A stretch of 64,000 nucleotides of DNA from an uncultured Lachnospiraceae bacterium (GTDB taxonomy: Bacteria > Bacillota > Clostridia > Lachnospirales > Lachnospiraceae), in assembly GCA_910585465.1 (NCBI GenBank), contig CAJUEW010000007.1, forward strand, positions 73,586-137,585. The letters are read 5' to 3'. Below, one piece after another: positions 16,357 to 25,109 of the stretch (the stretch's first letter is position 1; each line of letters starts with the position of its first letter). The position numbers and the translations under genes are program-made. Below the pieces are notes generated by a model. That model worked only from the letters and a program-made list of their open reading frames with translations, was not told the origin of the DNA and searched no databases.

Positions 16357-17439
16357 ATGGTTTCAAATCGATTGCTTCAGGAATGCCTGGAGGATTTTTC
16401 CAATATTATGCGCCTGTCTATGGCGTTATATGACAGGAACCGTACCTGTGTGGCAGGGGATGAGGAAAGTGAGCCGGAGGCAGATGTTTTTGAGACGTTC
16501 TGCGATTCGCCTGCAGATATGCAGGCTTTGGGAAACCGCTATTTGTTTAAAGTGGGAGAGGATGATATGGGATATATCCTGTCTGTCAGCGGCGGTTCCA
16601 AAGATGCTTATCCTATGGGCCAGCTTGCGGTATGCCAATTAGAGCGGATTTTGGAGATGGGCTACAGCCGGGAGGATCGGAATCAGTTTATTCATAATCT
16701 TTTGCTGGACAATCTGCTTCCTGTGGATATCGTCAGCTATGCAAAGCAGATGCATATTGGTCCCGAGACCCGCTGGGCAGTACTGCTTGTGGAGGGAGCA
16801 GGTTGTGAGGCATATGATATCCAGATGATTCTGAAAAATATTCTGGTTAGCCGTACCGGAGACTTTATTACTCCGATGGAGGAGAACAGTGTAGTTGTAG
16901 TCCGGCGTCTGGAAGAACGTGAAGGGCAGAAGGAGATAGAGGAGCTGGCTCATATATTATCGGACACGGTCAGTTCGGAAACCCTGTGCCGGGTGCGGAC
17001 TGCATGCGGAACGATTGCCGGGTCTCTCAAAGAGGTTTCCCGTTCTTACAAAGAGGCTAAAATGTCATTGGAGGTTGCGGAGATTTTCTATAACTCCCAA
17101 ACCGTGATTACTTATGAAGAGCTGGGAATCGGACGCCTGATCTATCAGCTCCCCATACCGCTTTGCGAAATGTTTTTAAAGGAAGTGTTCGGTGAGTACA
17201 ATCCCGGAAACTTAGATGAAGAAATTCTGGCAACTGTCTATCAGTTTATGGAAAACAGTCTGAATTTGTCAGAGACAAGCCGTCAGCTTTTTGTACATCG
17301 TAATACTCTCGTTTATCGTCTGGAAAAGCTTCAGAAAACCATTGGGCTTGATATCCGTCAGTTTGAAGACGCGATGACGTTTAAGATTGCTATGATGGTA
17401 GCTGATTATATGAAATTTCTGAGAGAAAAACAAAGATAA
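16357..17439 (+). CDS. CdaR/PucR-type transcriptional regulator
   Basis: 360 residues. The C-terminal ~55 residues carry the PucR-type helix-turn-helix SLNLSETSRQLFVHRNTLVYRLEKLQKTIGLDIRQFEDAM, preceded by a GGDEF-like CdaR middle domain (CGTIAGSLKEVSRSYKEAKMSLEVAEIF). The N-terminus is a sensory region without a recognised ligand motif. Such regulators usually activate sugar-acid, purine or amino-acid utilisation genes, but no such target is adjacent. The second ATG (16357) is chosen because AGGAGG at 16345-16350 directly abuts the first ATG (16351), leaving no spacing for it. Confidence 0.88.
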   Translation: MVSNRLLQECLEDFSNIMRLSMALYDRNRTCVAGDEESEPEADVFETFCDSPADMQALGNRYLFKVGEDDMGYILSVSGGSKDAYPMGQLAVCQLERILEMGYSREDRNQFIHNLLLDNLLPVDIVSYAKQMHIGPETRWAVLLVEGAGCEAYDIQMILKNILVSRTGDFITPMEENSVVVVRRLEEREGQKEIEELAHILSDTVSSETLCRVRTACGTIAGSLKEVSRSYKEAKMSLEVAEIFYNSQTVITYEELGIGRLIYQLPIPLCEMFLKEVFGEYNPGNLDEEILATVYQFMENSLNLSETSRQLFVHRNTLVYRLEKLQKTIGLDIRQFEDAMTFKIAMMVADYMKFLREKQR

Positions 17440-17466
17440 TGCAGGCAGTAAGACAGATAAAAGGGC

Positions 17467-17522
17467 TTGCAATTATTGGTCGGTTGTTGTAGACTTTTTA
17501 TAAGAGGTCTACAACAACCGAC
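17467..17522 (+). promoter_or_regulatory. 16-bp perfect palindrome over a candidate promoter (BlaI-type operator?)
   Basis: GTCGGTTGTTGTAGAC (17479-17494) and its exact inverse (17507-17522) are separated by 12 bases. TTGCAA (17467-17472) with a 17-base spacer and TAGACT (17490-17495) make a possible promoter that the palindrome overlaps. TGTA/TACA cores as in BlaI/MecI sites are present, but pointing outward. There is no T run after the stem, so an operator seems likelier than a terminator, though both roles are possible. Confidence 0.5.
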
Positions 17523-17546
17523 TAATTTGATTGAAGGAGAAAAAAC

Positions 17547-19838
17547 ATGGAATATTGGCTGGACAGTTTGTTTATCCAAATATGGAATATGAGCATTACG
17601 GCGGGGTACTGCATTGCGGCGGTTCTTATCATACGGCTTCTGCTGTGGAGGATACCCCGAAAATATCTGTATGTGCTGTGGCTGGTGGTGGCCTTCCGGC
17701 TTATCTGTCCGGTGTCCGTGAGCACAGTCTTCAGCCTGTTTAATCTGGAGCATTTTTCCGAAGGCAGATCGGCTGACAATGTGGAATATATACAGTATAT
17801 TCCGGAACATACCGGAAACATGGAAGGTGAGGGCATCCGTACAGAGCGGCAGCCATCGGACGGACGGCCGTCGGCAATGCTTCCCGCGGCGAAATATGTA
17901 TGGATATTTGGAATACTGGTATTTATGGTGTATTATACGGTCAGTATGCGGCATCTGAAAAGGAAAGTGAGGATGGCGGTGCGGGCAGATATTTCCGCAT
18001 GGGAGGATGTATGCAGGGGCGGCGTGTTTGAATGCGACGGTCTGGCATCTCCTTTTGCAATGGGCATCCTTTGCCCCAGAATCTATCTTCCCTGCGGTCT
18101 GAAGGAGGAAGAGAGAAGGCTGATACTTCTTCATGAGCAGTACCATATCAGACGGAAGGATTATCTGGTAAAACCATTTTCCTTTTTTCTGCTGGCGGTT
18201 TACTGGTTTCATCCTCTTGTCTGGGCGGCGTGGTTTTGCATGTGTAAGGATATGGAGATGAGCTGTGACGAAAGGGTGCTGGAGCTGCTTGGTGAAGGAC
18301 ATGGAAAGGAATATGGGCTGACGCTTCTGGCATTTGCGTCAGGCAGCAGGGAAGGCCGGATGCCTCTGGGATTCGGGGAAAACGATGTGAAAAGCAGAAT
18401 TCAGCATGTGCTGAAATTTAAAAGACCTGCAGTTTATGTGGCAGTGCTGTCAGTGATCGTCATAGGAGCTGCACTGGCCCTGCTTGGGACAAATGAGGTT
18501 AAGGATGAGACAAAGGAAGAGGCTGTTGAGAATTATTCTGAAGCTGCTCAGAAGCTTTATGAAGCCCGGAATTCTTATGTGGGCGATGCATCGGCCAATG
18601 GGCGCCTGATAAGCGCTATTGCGGAGGCGATGCCGGATTCCTGTGCAGCATCCATGGAGGTTAAGACAGAGCTTTGGACATTAACAGAGCCATATGAATT
18701 TCATTTCGTGATAGAGGATGAACTGGAGAAGGAGCCGGATTTTTATTCCATGGCTGCGCCCGCCGTACTGATGCTGGCATTGACAGACAACCTTGGAGTG
18801 GTGCAGTGGGAATATACCATAGGCTCAGGAAAGGCGTCGGTTTTAGAGGTTAGAAAGTGGAGCGCGGATGATGCGGCCAGATGGTGCGGTGTAAACGAAA
18901 TTAAAGAATACAGCGGCTCACCGGAAAAGGTACAGGAGCTTTTGGATATTTTGAAGGAGCGTCAAAGCCACGGAGGAGTGGAAGAGAGTATGGAAGAGGA
19001 AATTTCCGGTCAATCTGCAGAGCTGCCGCCTGATGAGGAGTTATTTATGAACTGGTACAGCCGGCTTCCGGCAGATATTTATAAACAGGCGGTTCCCTAT
19101 GAAGAGTGGATGGGGCACTATGATGACAAAGAAAAGGATTATATGGTGATTCTTGCCCAAACGGAGGACAATGTAGTGACTGTCTATGGATGCACCGGTG
19201 AGCAGTACGGTGCCCGGGGAATTACGGTAGACTACCGGATTACACCGGATGGAGACAGCAGCCATAATTATTTTGACTGGGGCTGGAATCCGATGCACGC
19301 AGATCCTGAGGTATTTATGTATGACTATGACAGGGACGGAAGGGACGAGATTGCCTTCCGCATGGCAGGAATGACCGGAACAGGAGTGTACGTGGATCAG
19401 CTTATTATTTTTGAGACCTACAGTACCGGAACTGTGGTGCCATATGAATTTACACCATATATGCAACAGGAGGGAATCGATGAGCTGCTTGATGTGACCA
19501 TTGACCGGGAAAACCGACTGGTACAGATTATAGATAAAAGTACCCCGGAATCCTCTGTTCCCTTTGTGAGCATTCCTTATGAGGAGAGTTATGGCGGTGA
19601 AGCCCTGGATGTGGAATTTTTGGGGCAGGTTCGTTTCCGCATTGGAGAGAAGCTTTTTATGGAGACGGAGCCGGGAGTCGTCATGGAGGATTATGCGGCT
19701 CCTCTGTATGCCTTTGGAGATGAAGATGTGTGGAACGAACGCCTGATTACGTTCCGCATTGTTTATGATTATTCAGGGAGTTTGGAGAGCGGATACTTTA
19801 CGTTGCTGGAGCCTGTACTACAAAAAGGAGGAAGATAA
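17547..19838 (+). CDS. BlaR1-like M56 membrane metalloprotease with DUF4825 sensor
   Basis: 763 residues. The N-terminal membrane part has helices at ~15-32, 38-58, 110-130 and 205-225. The zinc protease motif HEQYH lies in LILLHEQYHIRRKDYL, with a downstream glutamate in CKDMEMSCDERVLE. A TM near residue ~295-312 is followed by an extracellular C-terminus. Its first part, EAAQKLYEARNSYVGDASANGRLI, matches DUF4825 rather than a penicillin-binding domain. The last ~250 residues contain an FG-GAP/EF-hand-like loop YDYDRDGRDEIAF. By analogy with BlaR1 it would cleave or inactivate the BlaI-type repressor encoded five bases downstream; the signal sensed is unknown. Confidence 0.85.
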   Translation: MEYWLDSLFIQIWNMSITAGYCIAAVLIIRLLLWRIPRKYLYVLWLVVAFRLICPVSVSTVFSLFNLEHFSEGRSADNVEYIQYIPEHTGNMEGEGIRTERQPSDGRPSAMLPAAKYVWIFGILVFMVYYTVSMRHLKRKVRMAVRADISAWEDVCRGGVFECDGLASPFAMGILCPRIYLPCGLKEEERRLILLHEQYHIRRKDYLVKPFSFFLLAVYWFHPLVWAAWFCMCKDMEMSCDERVLELLGEGHGKEYGLTLLAFASGSREGRMPLGFGENDVKSRIQHVLKFKRPAVYVAVLSVIVIGAALALLGTNEVKDETKEEAVENYSEAAQKLYEARNSYVGDASANGRLISAIAEAMPDSCAASMEVKTELWTLTEPYEFHFVIEDELEKEPDFYSMAAPAVLMLALTDNLGVVQWEYTIGSGKASVLEVRKWSADDAARWCGVNEIKEYSGSPEKVQELLDILKERQSHGGVEESMEEEISGQSAELPPDEELFMNWYSRLPADIYKQAVPYEEWMGHYDDKEKDYMVILAQTEDNVVTVYGCTGEQYGARGITVDYRITPDGDSSHNYFDWGWNPMHADPEVFMYDYDRDGRDEIAFRMAGMTGTGVYVDQLIIFETYSTGTVVPYEFTPYMQQEGIDELLDVTIDRENRLVQIIDKSTPESSVPFVSIPYEESYGGEALDVEFLGQVRFRIGEKLFMETEPGVVMEDYAAPLYAFGDEDVWNERLITFRIVYDYSGSLESGYFTLLEPVLQKGGR

Positions 19839-19842
19839 AGGG

Positions 19843-20202
19843 ATGGAGGAATTTAAACTTTGCAACAGCGATTACCGTTTTATGACGATTGTATGGGATC
19901 ATGCTCCGGTGGGTTCCGGAGAGCTGGTTCGTCTCTGCCAGGAGCAGCTTGGCTGGAAAAAGTCCACTACCTATACGGAAATCAAGCGCCTTAGCGGGAA
20001 AGGCATTCTGAAGAATGAAAAAGCGGTTGTTACGCCTCTTATCACCCGCGAGGAGATTCAGGCCCGGGAATCGGATGCATTCATAGAACGTACCTTTTCC
20101 GGTTCTCTTCCGGGCTTTCTCACTGCCTTTCTGGGCGGCAAAAGGCTGTCTGCCCGGGAGGCGGAGGAACTGAAAAAGCTGATTGATCATTACCAGGAGT
20201 AA
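19843..20202 (+). CDS. BlaI/MecI/CopY-family repressor
   Basis: 119 residues, typical size. The winged helix (ADYRFMTIVWDHAPVGSGEL-like start, then LGWKKSTTYTEIKRLSGKGIL) and the helical dimerisation end (AREAEELKKLIDHYQE) match BlaI. The ATG at 19843 follows AGGAGG (19826-19831) and AAAGGG. It lies directly behind the M56 protease gene, the reverse of the common blaI-blaR1 order. The repressor probably binds the palindrome before the protease gene (inference). Confidence 0.9.
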   Translation: MEEFKLCNSDYRFMTIVWDHAPVGSGELVRLCQEQLGWKKSTTYTEIKRLSGKGILKNEKAVVTPLITREEIQARESDAFIERTFSGSLPGFLTAFLGGKRLSAREAEELKKLIDHYQE

Positions 20203-20320
20203 AAGCGAACAAATTTTCTGTTTCAGTATAGCTGCAGTGAGAGATAGTGGAAAATTTTGTGTATATTGCCAAAAAACACTGCATATAAATTATTTATTAT
20301 AACGAAAATATAAAAATCCA

Positions 20321-20349
20321 TTGCAAATGATCTGCAGTCGTGATAATAT
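20321..20349 (+). promoter_or_regulatory. Promoter of the malto-oligosaccharide operon
   Basis: TTGCAA (20321-20326), a 17-base spacer and TAATAT (20344-20349). Transcription would begin near 20356, just before the tandem operator boxes. Confidence 0.6.
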
Positions 20350-20360
20350 TAAGACAGTAA

Positions 20361-20398
20361 CCGGAAACGTTACCGAGAACGATACCGAAAACGTTTCC
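20361..20398 (+). promoter_or_regulatory. Three tandem 12-bp CG-centred LacI-type boxes
   Basis: The units CCGGAAACGTTA (20361-20372), CCGAGAACGATA (20373-20384) and CCGAAAACGTTT (20385-20396), then CC, repeat every 12 bases. Units one and three contain AAACGTT cores like MalR/CcpA sites (GAAAACGTTTCC is nearly palindromic). They sit immediately after the promoter, as expected for a repressor operator; the LacI-type protein encoded at 25110 is the likely ligand. Confidence 0.65.
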
Positions 20399-20434
20399 AA
20401 AAAGAAGCAAGCAATAAGAAAAGGAGAGGAAACT

Positions 20435-21829
20435 ATGAAAAAGAGACAGATACTGGCACTTGGTCTTGCGGCTTGTATGGTAGCCGGCATGGCAGCAGGA
20501 TGCGGAGGGTCCACAGAGGAGCCGGCAGCACAGGAGGGATCGACTGCAGAGCAGGGAACTACTGATAAGACTGAGGAAGTTGAGACTCCGGGTGCCGGAG
20601 GCGGAGCAGGAAAAGTATATTATCTGAATTTTAAGCCGGAACAGGCTGAGGACTGGCAGAAATTAGCGCAGGCCTATACGGATGAGACAGGGATACCGGT
20701 AAATGTGGTTACTGCGGCAGCAGGAACCTATGAATCTACTCTGAAATCTGAGATGGCTAAAAGCGAGGCTCCCACGCTGTTTCAGGTAAATGGACCGGTT
20801 GGTCTGGCAAACTGGAAGGATTACTGCCTTGACCTGAGCGGGAGCGATGTATACGGCTTCCTGTCCAGTGATGATTTCGCGCTGAAAGAGGGAGACGCTG
20901 TATACGGCATCGCATACGTGATTGAGACCTACGGCATTATCTATAATAAAGCATTGGTAAATGAATACTGCGGACTGGACGGCGCGGTTATCGCATCCGC
21001 AGATGAGATTAAAAGCTTTGATACTCTGAAAGCAGTTGCTGATGATATGCAGGCGCGTAAAGATGAGCTTGGCATTAACGGAGCGTTTGCATCCGCAGGA
21101 ATGGACAGCTCCTCTGACTGGAGATTTAAGACCCATTTGGCAAATATGCCGATTTATTATGAATATCAGGCAGACGGCATCAGTTCTACAGAGGCTATTA
21201 AAGGAACCTATCTTGACAATTATAAAGCAATCTGGGATCTGTATATTACCGATTCTACCTGTGAGCCTGCTATGTTATCTGCCAAGACAGGGGGAGACGC
21301 GGCAGCAGAGTTCGCCATGGGCGAGGCAGCTTTCTATCAGAACGGTACATGGGCATACAATGATATTACCGGATATGAAGTAGATGATGCCGACCTGGGT
21401 ATGCTTCCAATCTATATTGGCGTAGAGGGTGAGGATAAGCAGGGACTGTGTACTGGCTCCGAGAATTACTGGTGTGTAAATAACAAGGCATCTGAGGAGG
21501 ACATTCAGGCAACCTTGGATTTCCTGGCATGGGTAGTATCCAGTGAGACAGGTATTAATTCGCTGACCAATGATATGGGATTTGTAACTCCGTTCACTAC
21601 CTTTGAGAGCGTTGAGACCAGCAATCCTTTGGTAGCTTCTGCAAATGAGTATCTGACCAACGGAACCACATCCGTAACCTGGAACTTCACCACGATGCCT
21701 TCCGAGGAGTGGAAGAATGGCGTTGGAAGCGCGCTTCTTGAGTATGCCCAGGGAACCGGCGGCTGGGATGCAGTTGTGACAGCGTTTGTAGATGGCTGGG
21801 CAACGGAGTATCAGGCGGCTAATCAGTAA
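20435..21829 (+). CDS. Malto-oligosaccharide-type ABC solute-binding lipoprotein
   Basis: 464 residues from ATG 20435, which has AAAAGGAG upstream. The signal peptide MKKRQILALGLAACMVAGMAAGC gives a lipobox (AAGC, Cys23). A Thr/Glu/Gly-rich linker leads into a family 1 solute-binding fold (AQAYTDETGIPVNVVTAAAGTYES, FQVNGPVGLANW, FAMGEAAFYQNGTWAYND). It should capture the sugar outside the membrane for the two permeases that follow. The 4-alpha-glucanotransferase and LacI gene behind it point to maltodextrins. A strong hairpin after the stop probably gives it higher expression than the permeases. Confidence 0.9.
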   Translation: MKKRQILALGLAACMVAGMAAGCGGSTEEPAAQEGSTAEQGTTDKTEEVETPGAGGGAGKVYYLNFKPEQAEDWQKLAQAYTDETGIPVNVVTAAAGTYESTLKSEMAKSEAPTLFQVNGPVGLANWKDYCLDLSGSDVYGFLSSDDFALKEGDAVYGIAYVIETYGIIYNKALVNEYCGLDGAVIASADEIKSFDTLKAVADDMQARKDELGINGAFASAGMDSSSDWRFKTHLANMPIYYEYQADGISSTEAIKGTYLDNYKAIWDLYITDSTCEPAMLSAKTGGDAAAEFAMGEAAFYQNGTWAYNDITGYEVDDADLGMLPIYIGVEGEDKQGLCTGSENYWCVNNKASEEDIQATLDFLAWVVSSETGINSLTNDMGFVTPFTTFESVETSNPLVASANEYLTNGTTSVTWNFTTMPSEEWKNGVGSALLEYAQGTGGWDAVVTAFVDGWATEYQAANQ

Positions 21830-21847
21830 AATGTTGACGGAATATGA

Positions 21848-21874
21848 GGGGTGGGAAAGTCCCACCCCTTTTTT
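21848..21874 (+). terminator. Intercistronic terminator/attenuator
   Basis: GGGGTGGGA (21848-21856), a loop of three bases, TCCCACCCC (21860-21868) and six T. The stem is perfect and GC-rich. It lies between the binding-protein and permease genes, so it likely lets only part of transcription through. Confidence 0.85.
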
Positions 21875-21894
21875 GAAGAACAGAGGGGGATATC

Positions 21895-22737
21895 ATGGAG
21901 AAAGCGATTAAGAGGTATTTTCCGGTATTTGCGCTTCCGACTCTGGCAGCGTTTACTATCGGATTCATTCTGCCTTTTTTACTCGGCATTTATCTGTCGT
22001 TCTGTGAGTTTACGACAGTTACCGATGCAAAGTTTGTGGGAATCCGCAACTATCTGAAAATTTGGGGAGACAGCACCTTTATTCATGCTTTGTGGTTCAC
22101 GGCGCTGTTTACTATCATTTCCGTTCTTGTAATTAATGTTCTGGCATTTGCTATTGCCATGCTTCTGACAAAGGGAATTCCAGGAACGAATGCTTTCCGT
22201 ACCGTATTCTTTATGCCCAACTTAATCGGCGGCATTGTATTAGGCTATATCTGGCAGTTGATTTTAAATGGTATTTTTGCGTATTTCGGGAGGACACTGA
22301 CCTACAGCGGGTCCTATGGTTTTTGGGGACTGATTATTCTGATGTGCTGGCAGCAGATTGGCTACATGATGATTATCTATATTTCGGGTATTCAAAATGT
22401 ACCGGGAGAGCTGATAGAGGCTGCCAAGATTGACGGGGCGACTCCGTCTCAGATCTTGACAAATGTGACAATTCCGATGGTTATGCCGTCCATTACTATC
22501 TGTACCTTTCTGACTTTAACAAACTCCTTTAAGCTGTTTGACCAGAACCTGGCTTTGACGGCAGGAGAACCATCCAACAAGTCAGAGATGCTGGCATTGA
22601 ATATTTATAATACCTTCTATGGGAGAACCGGATGGGAAGGTGTCGGTCAGGCGAAGGCAGTTATATTCTTTATTTTGGTAGCAGCCATTGCATTGGCTCA
22701 GAACTGGCTTACCAGACAAAAGGAGGTGCAGCAGTAA
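21895..22737 (+). CDS. Sugar ABC permease, MalF-like
   Basis: 280 residues with six membrane helices. The EAA loop that docks to the ATPase reads ELIEAAKIDGATPSQILTNVTIPMVMP (~residues 177-203). The NRTVFFMPNLIGGIVLG-type segment (FRTVFFMPNLIGGIVLG here) is typical of sugar permeases of the MalF/UgpA group. The stop overlaps the next start by one base (TAATG), preceded by AGGAGG for the second permease. Confidence 0.92.
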   Translation: MEKAIKRYFPVFALPTLAAFTIGFILPFLLGIYLSFCEFTTVTDAKFVGIRNYLKIWGDSTFIHALWFTALFTIISVLVINVLAFAIAMLLTKGIPGTNAFRTVFFMPNLIGGIVLGYIWQLILNGIFAYFGRTLTYSGSYGFWGLIILMCWQQIGYMMIIYISGIQNVPGELIEAAKIDGATPSQILTNVTIPMVMPSITICTFLTLTNSFKLFDQNLALTAGEPSNKSEMLALNIYNTFYGRTGWEGVGQAKAVIFFILVAAIALAQNWLTRQKEVQQ

Positions 22738-23576
22738 TGGGTGTAAGAAAGGCAAAGCACGGCGGATTTATGGCGTTTATTTTTACGCTGATTTCTATTG
22801 TATATGTGAGTCCGGTTTTGATTGTTATTATGAATTCTTTTAAGAAAAAGGGCTACATTAATAAATACCCGTTCTCTCTGCCGACGGAAAAGGCATTTGT
22901 AGGGCTTGAGAATTATGTGGAGGGTATTAAGAAAATCGGATTTATTGAGGCTTTTATGAATTCCCTGTTTATCACCGTGCTGTCTGTGCTGGTCATTATT
23001 TTATGTACCTCCATGTGCGCATGGTATATTACCCGCGTGAGGAACAAGCTGACAGAAACTATCTATTATCTGTGTCTGTTTTCCATGATTGTTCCGTTTC
23101 AGATGGTGATGTTTACTTTATCCAAGATTGCGGATATGCTGCATCTGGGAAATCCCGTAGGTATTATTCTGGTATATTTGGGGTTTGGCGCAGGACTCGC
23201 GGTATTCATGTTCTGCGGGTTTGTGAAATCCATACCGCTGGAGATCGAGGAAGCAGCTATGATTGACGGCTGTACGCCGATTCAGACATACTTCCAGATT
23301 GTATTTCCGATTTTGAAGCCGACCTGCATTACAGTGGCAATTCTTCAGGCTATGTGGATCTGGAATGATTATCTGCTTCCGTATCTGGTACTGGATATTA
23401 AAAAGTATAAGACAATTCCGATTGCGATTCAGTATCTGAAGGGCGGATACGGCTCTGTTGATATGGGGGCCATGATGGCAATGCTGGTGCTTGCAATTGT
23501 ACCGATTATTATTTTCTATATCGCGTGTCAGAAGTATATCATAGAAGGTGTTGTGGCAGGCGCGGTAAAAGGTTAA
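22737..23576 (+). CDS. Sugar ABC permease, MalG-like
   Basis: 279 residues with six membrane helices. The EAA loop is IEEAAMIDGCTPIQTYFQIVFPILKP. MIVPFQMVMFTLSKIADML and the C-terminal YIIEGVVAGAVKG are typical of MalG/UgpE-type subunits. It starts at the ATG overlapping the MalF-like stop, and pairs with that protein to form the channel. No ATPase gene belongs to the operon. Confidence 0.92.
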   Translation: MGVRKAKHGGFMAFIFTLISIVYVSPVLIVIMNSFKKKGYINKYPFSLPTEKAFVGLENYVEGIKKIGFIEAFMNSLFITVLSVLVIILCTSMCAWYITRVRNKLTETIYYLCLFSMIVPFQMVMFTLSKIADMLHLGNPVGIILVYLGFGAGLAVFMFCGFVKSIPLEIEEAAMIDGCTPIQTYFQIVFPILKPTCITVAILQAMWIWNDYLLPYLVLDIKKYKTIPIAIQYLKGGYGSVDMGAMMAMLVLAIVPIIIFYIACQKYIIEGVVAGAVKG

Positions 23577-23588
23577 GGAGCAGAAATT

Positions 23589-25079
23589 ATGAGAGCAGGA
23601 GGAATTTTACTTCCAATCGCAAGCCTGCCGTCAAAGTACGGGATTGGCTGTTTTTCAAAGGAAGCATATGAATTTGTGGATTTTCTTGCGGAGGCAGGCC
23701 AGAAATACTGGCAGATTCTTCCGCTGGGGCCGACCAGCTACGGTGATTCTCCCTATCAGTCCTTTTCGACCTTTGCAGGAAATCCTTACTTTATTGATCT
23801 GGATGTTCTGGTTGGGGAGGGCGTGCTGACTGAGGAGGAATGCGGCGCCTGTGATTTCGGAAGCGATCCGGAACAGGTTGATTACGGGAAAATTTATAAG
23901 TCGCGTTTCCTGCTGCTTCGTAAGGCATATGAACGGAGCTGTGTGGGAGAAAACGCTGAATTTCATGAATTTCAGGAGAGAGAACGCTACTGGCTTCGGG
24001 ATTATGCAATCTTTATGGCGGTTAAACAGCGCTTCGGAGGCTGTTCATGGAATGAGTGGGCGGAGGATATTCGTCTCCGCTGGGGATATGCCATGGAGTA
24101 TTACCAGACAGAGCTTTATTATGAGATTGAATTTTATGAATTTCTTCAATACACATTTTTTAAACAATGGAACCGCCTGAAGGGCTATGCCAACAGCAGA
24201 GGAATTCGGATCATTGGGGATATTCCCATTTATGTTGCATATGACAGCGCGGATGCCTGGGCGCATCCGGAGTTGTTTCAATTTGATGAAAATGGGCTGC
24301 CCACAGCAGTGGCAGGCTGCCCGCCGGATGGATTTTCTGCTGACGGACAGCTTTGGGGTAATCCACTTTACCGATGGGATTATCATCAGAATACCGGCTT
24401 TGACTGGTGGGTACAGCGAATTGAAAAATGCTTTGCCCTGTATGACATGGTCCGGATTGATCATTTCCGCGGGTTTGATGAATACTATTCTATTCCGTAC
24501 AAAGCTGCAACGGCAGAGTTCGGACGATGGGAGCAGGGACCAGGTATTGATTTGTTCCGGACACTTCGTTACCGGCTTGGAGACCGTCCGATCATTGCGG
24601 AGGATTTGGGCTATATGACATCCACTGTCAAGCAGCTTGTGAAGGACAGCGGATTTCCCGGGATGAAGGTGCTGGAGTTTGCATTTGATTCCAGAGATTC
24701 CAGCGATGCCAGTGATTATCTGCCCCATAATTATATTCAGAACTGTGTTGTCTATACAGGAACTCATGATAATGAGACTGTGCTTGGATGGCTGGGAAGT
24801 ATAGAGAAGGAAGAAAAGCAGAATATACGGGAATATCTGAACAGGCCGGATGCCTCCAACCGTGAGCTGGCATTAGAACTGATTCGGCTGGCAGTATCCA
24901 GTGTGGCGGAGCTATGTGTAATTCCTATGCAGGATTATCTGGGGCTGGATAACAGAGCGAGGATCAATCAGCCGTCTACTCTCGGAAAAAACTGGAAGTG
25001 GCGTCTTAAAAGGGAAATGCTGACCAAGGAAATGGCCCGGAAAATTTACCGTATGACTGCCCTGTATGGTCGTATTTAA
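23589..25079 (+). CDS. malQ: 4-alpha-glucanotransferase (GH77 amylomaltase)
   Basis: 496 residues, the bacterial norm. It starts GGILLPIASLPSKYGIGCF. The glucan-binding/catalytic segments are IRIIGDIPIYVAYDSADAW, MVRIDHFRGF with nucleophile Asp291, IIAEDLG with acid/base Glu338, and TGTHDNETVLGW with Asp394. It moves maltosyl/maltodextrin units between glucans in the cytoplasm, so it handles sugars imported by the two preceding permeases. RBS AAGGAG lies 12 bases after the MalG-like gene, within the same operon. Confidence 0.96.
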   Translation: MRAGGILLPIASLPSKYGIGCFSKEAYEFVDFLAEAGQKYWQILPLGPTSYGDSPYQSFSTFAGNPYFIDLDVLVGEGVLTEEECGACDFGSDPEQVDYGKIYKSRFLLLRKAYERSCVGENAEFHEFQERERYWLRDYAIFMAVKQRFGGCSWNEWAEDIRLRWGYAMEYYQTELYYEIEFYEFLQYTFFKQWNRLKGYANSRGIRIIGDIPIYVAYDSADAWAHPELFQFDENGLPTAVAGCPPDGFSADGQLWGNPLYRWDYHQNTGFDWWVQRIEKCFALYDMVRIDHFRGFDEYYSIPYKAATAEFGRWEQGPGIDLFRTLRYRLGDRPIIAEDLGYMTSTVKQLVKDSGFPGMKVLEFAFDSRDSSDASDYLPHNYIQNCVVYTGTHDNETVLGWLGSIEKEEKQNIREYLNRPDASNRELALELIRLAVSSVAELCVIPMQDYLGLDNRARINQPSTLGKNWKWRLKREMLTKEMARKIYRMTALYGRI

Positions 25080-25109
25080 AGAACGATTAAGACAGAAGAG
25101 GAAGAAGAG

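Noticed and set aside
17479..17522. Calling the palindrome a simple terminator of the CdaR-type gene
   Set aside because: The stem is not followed by a T run and overlaps a possible promoter; an operator role is favoured, though not proven.
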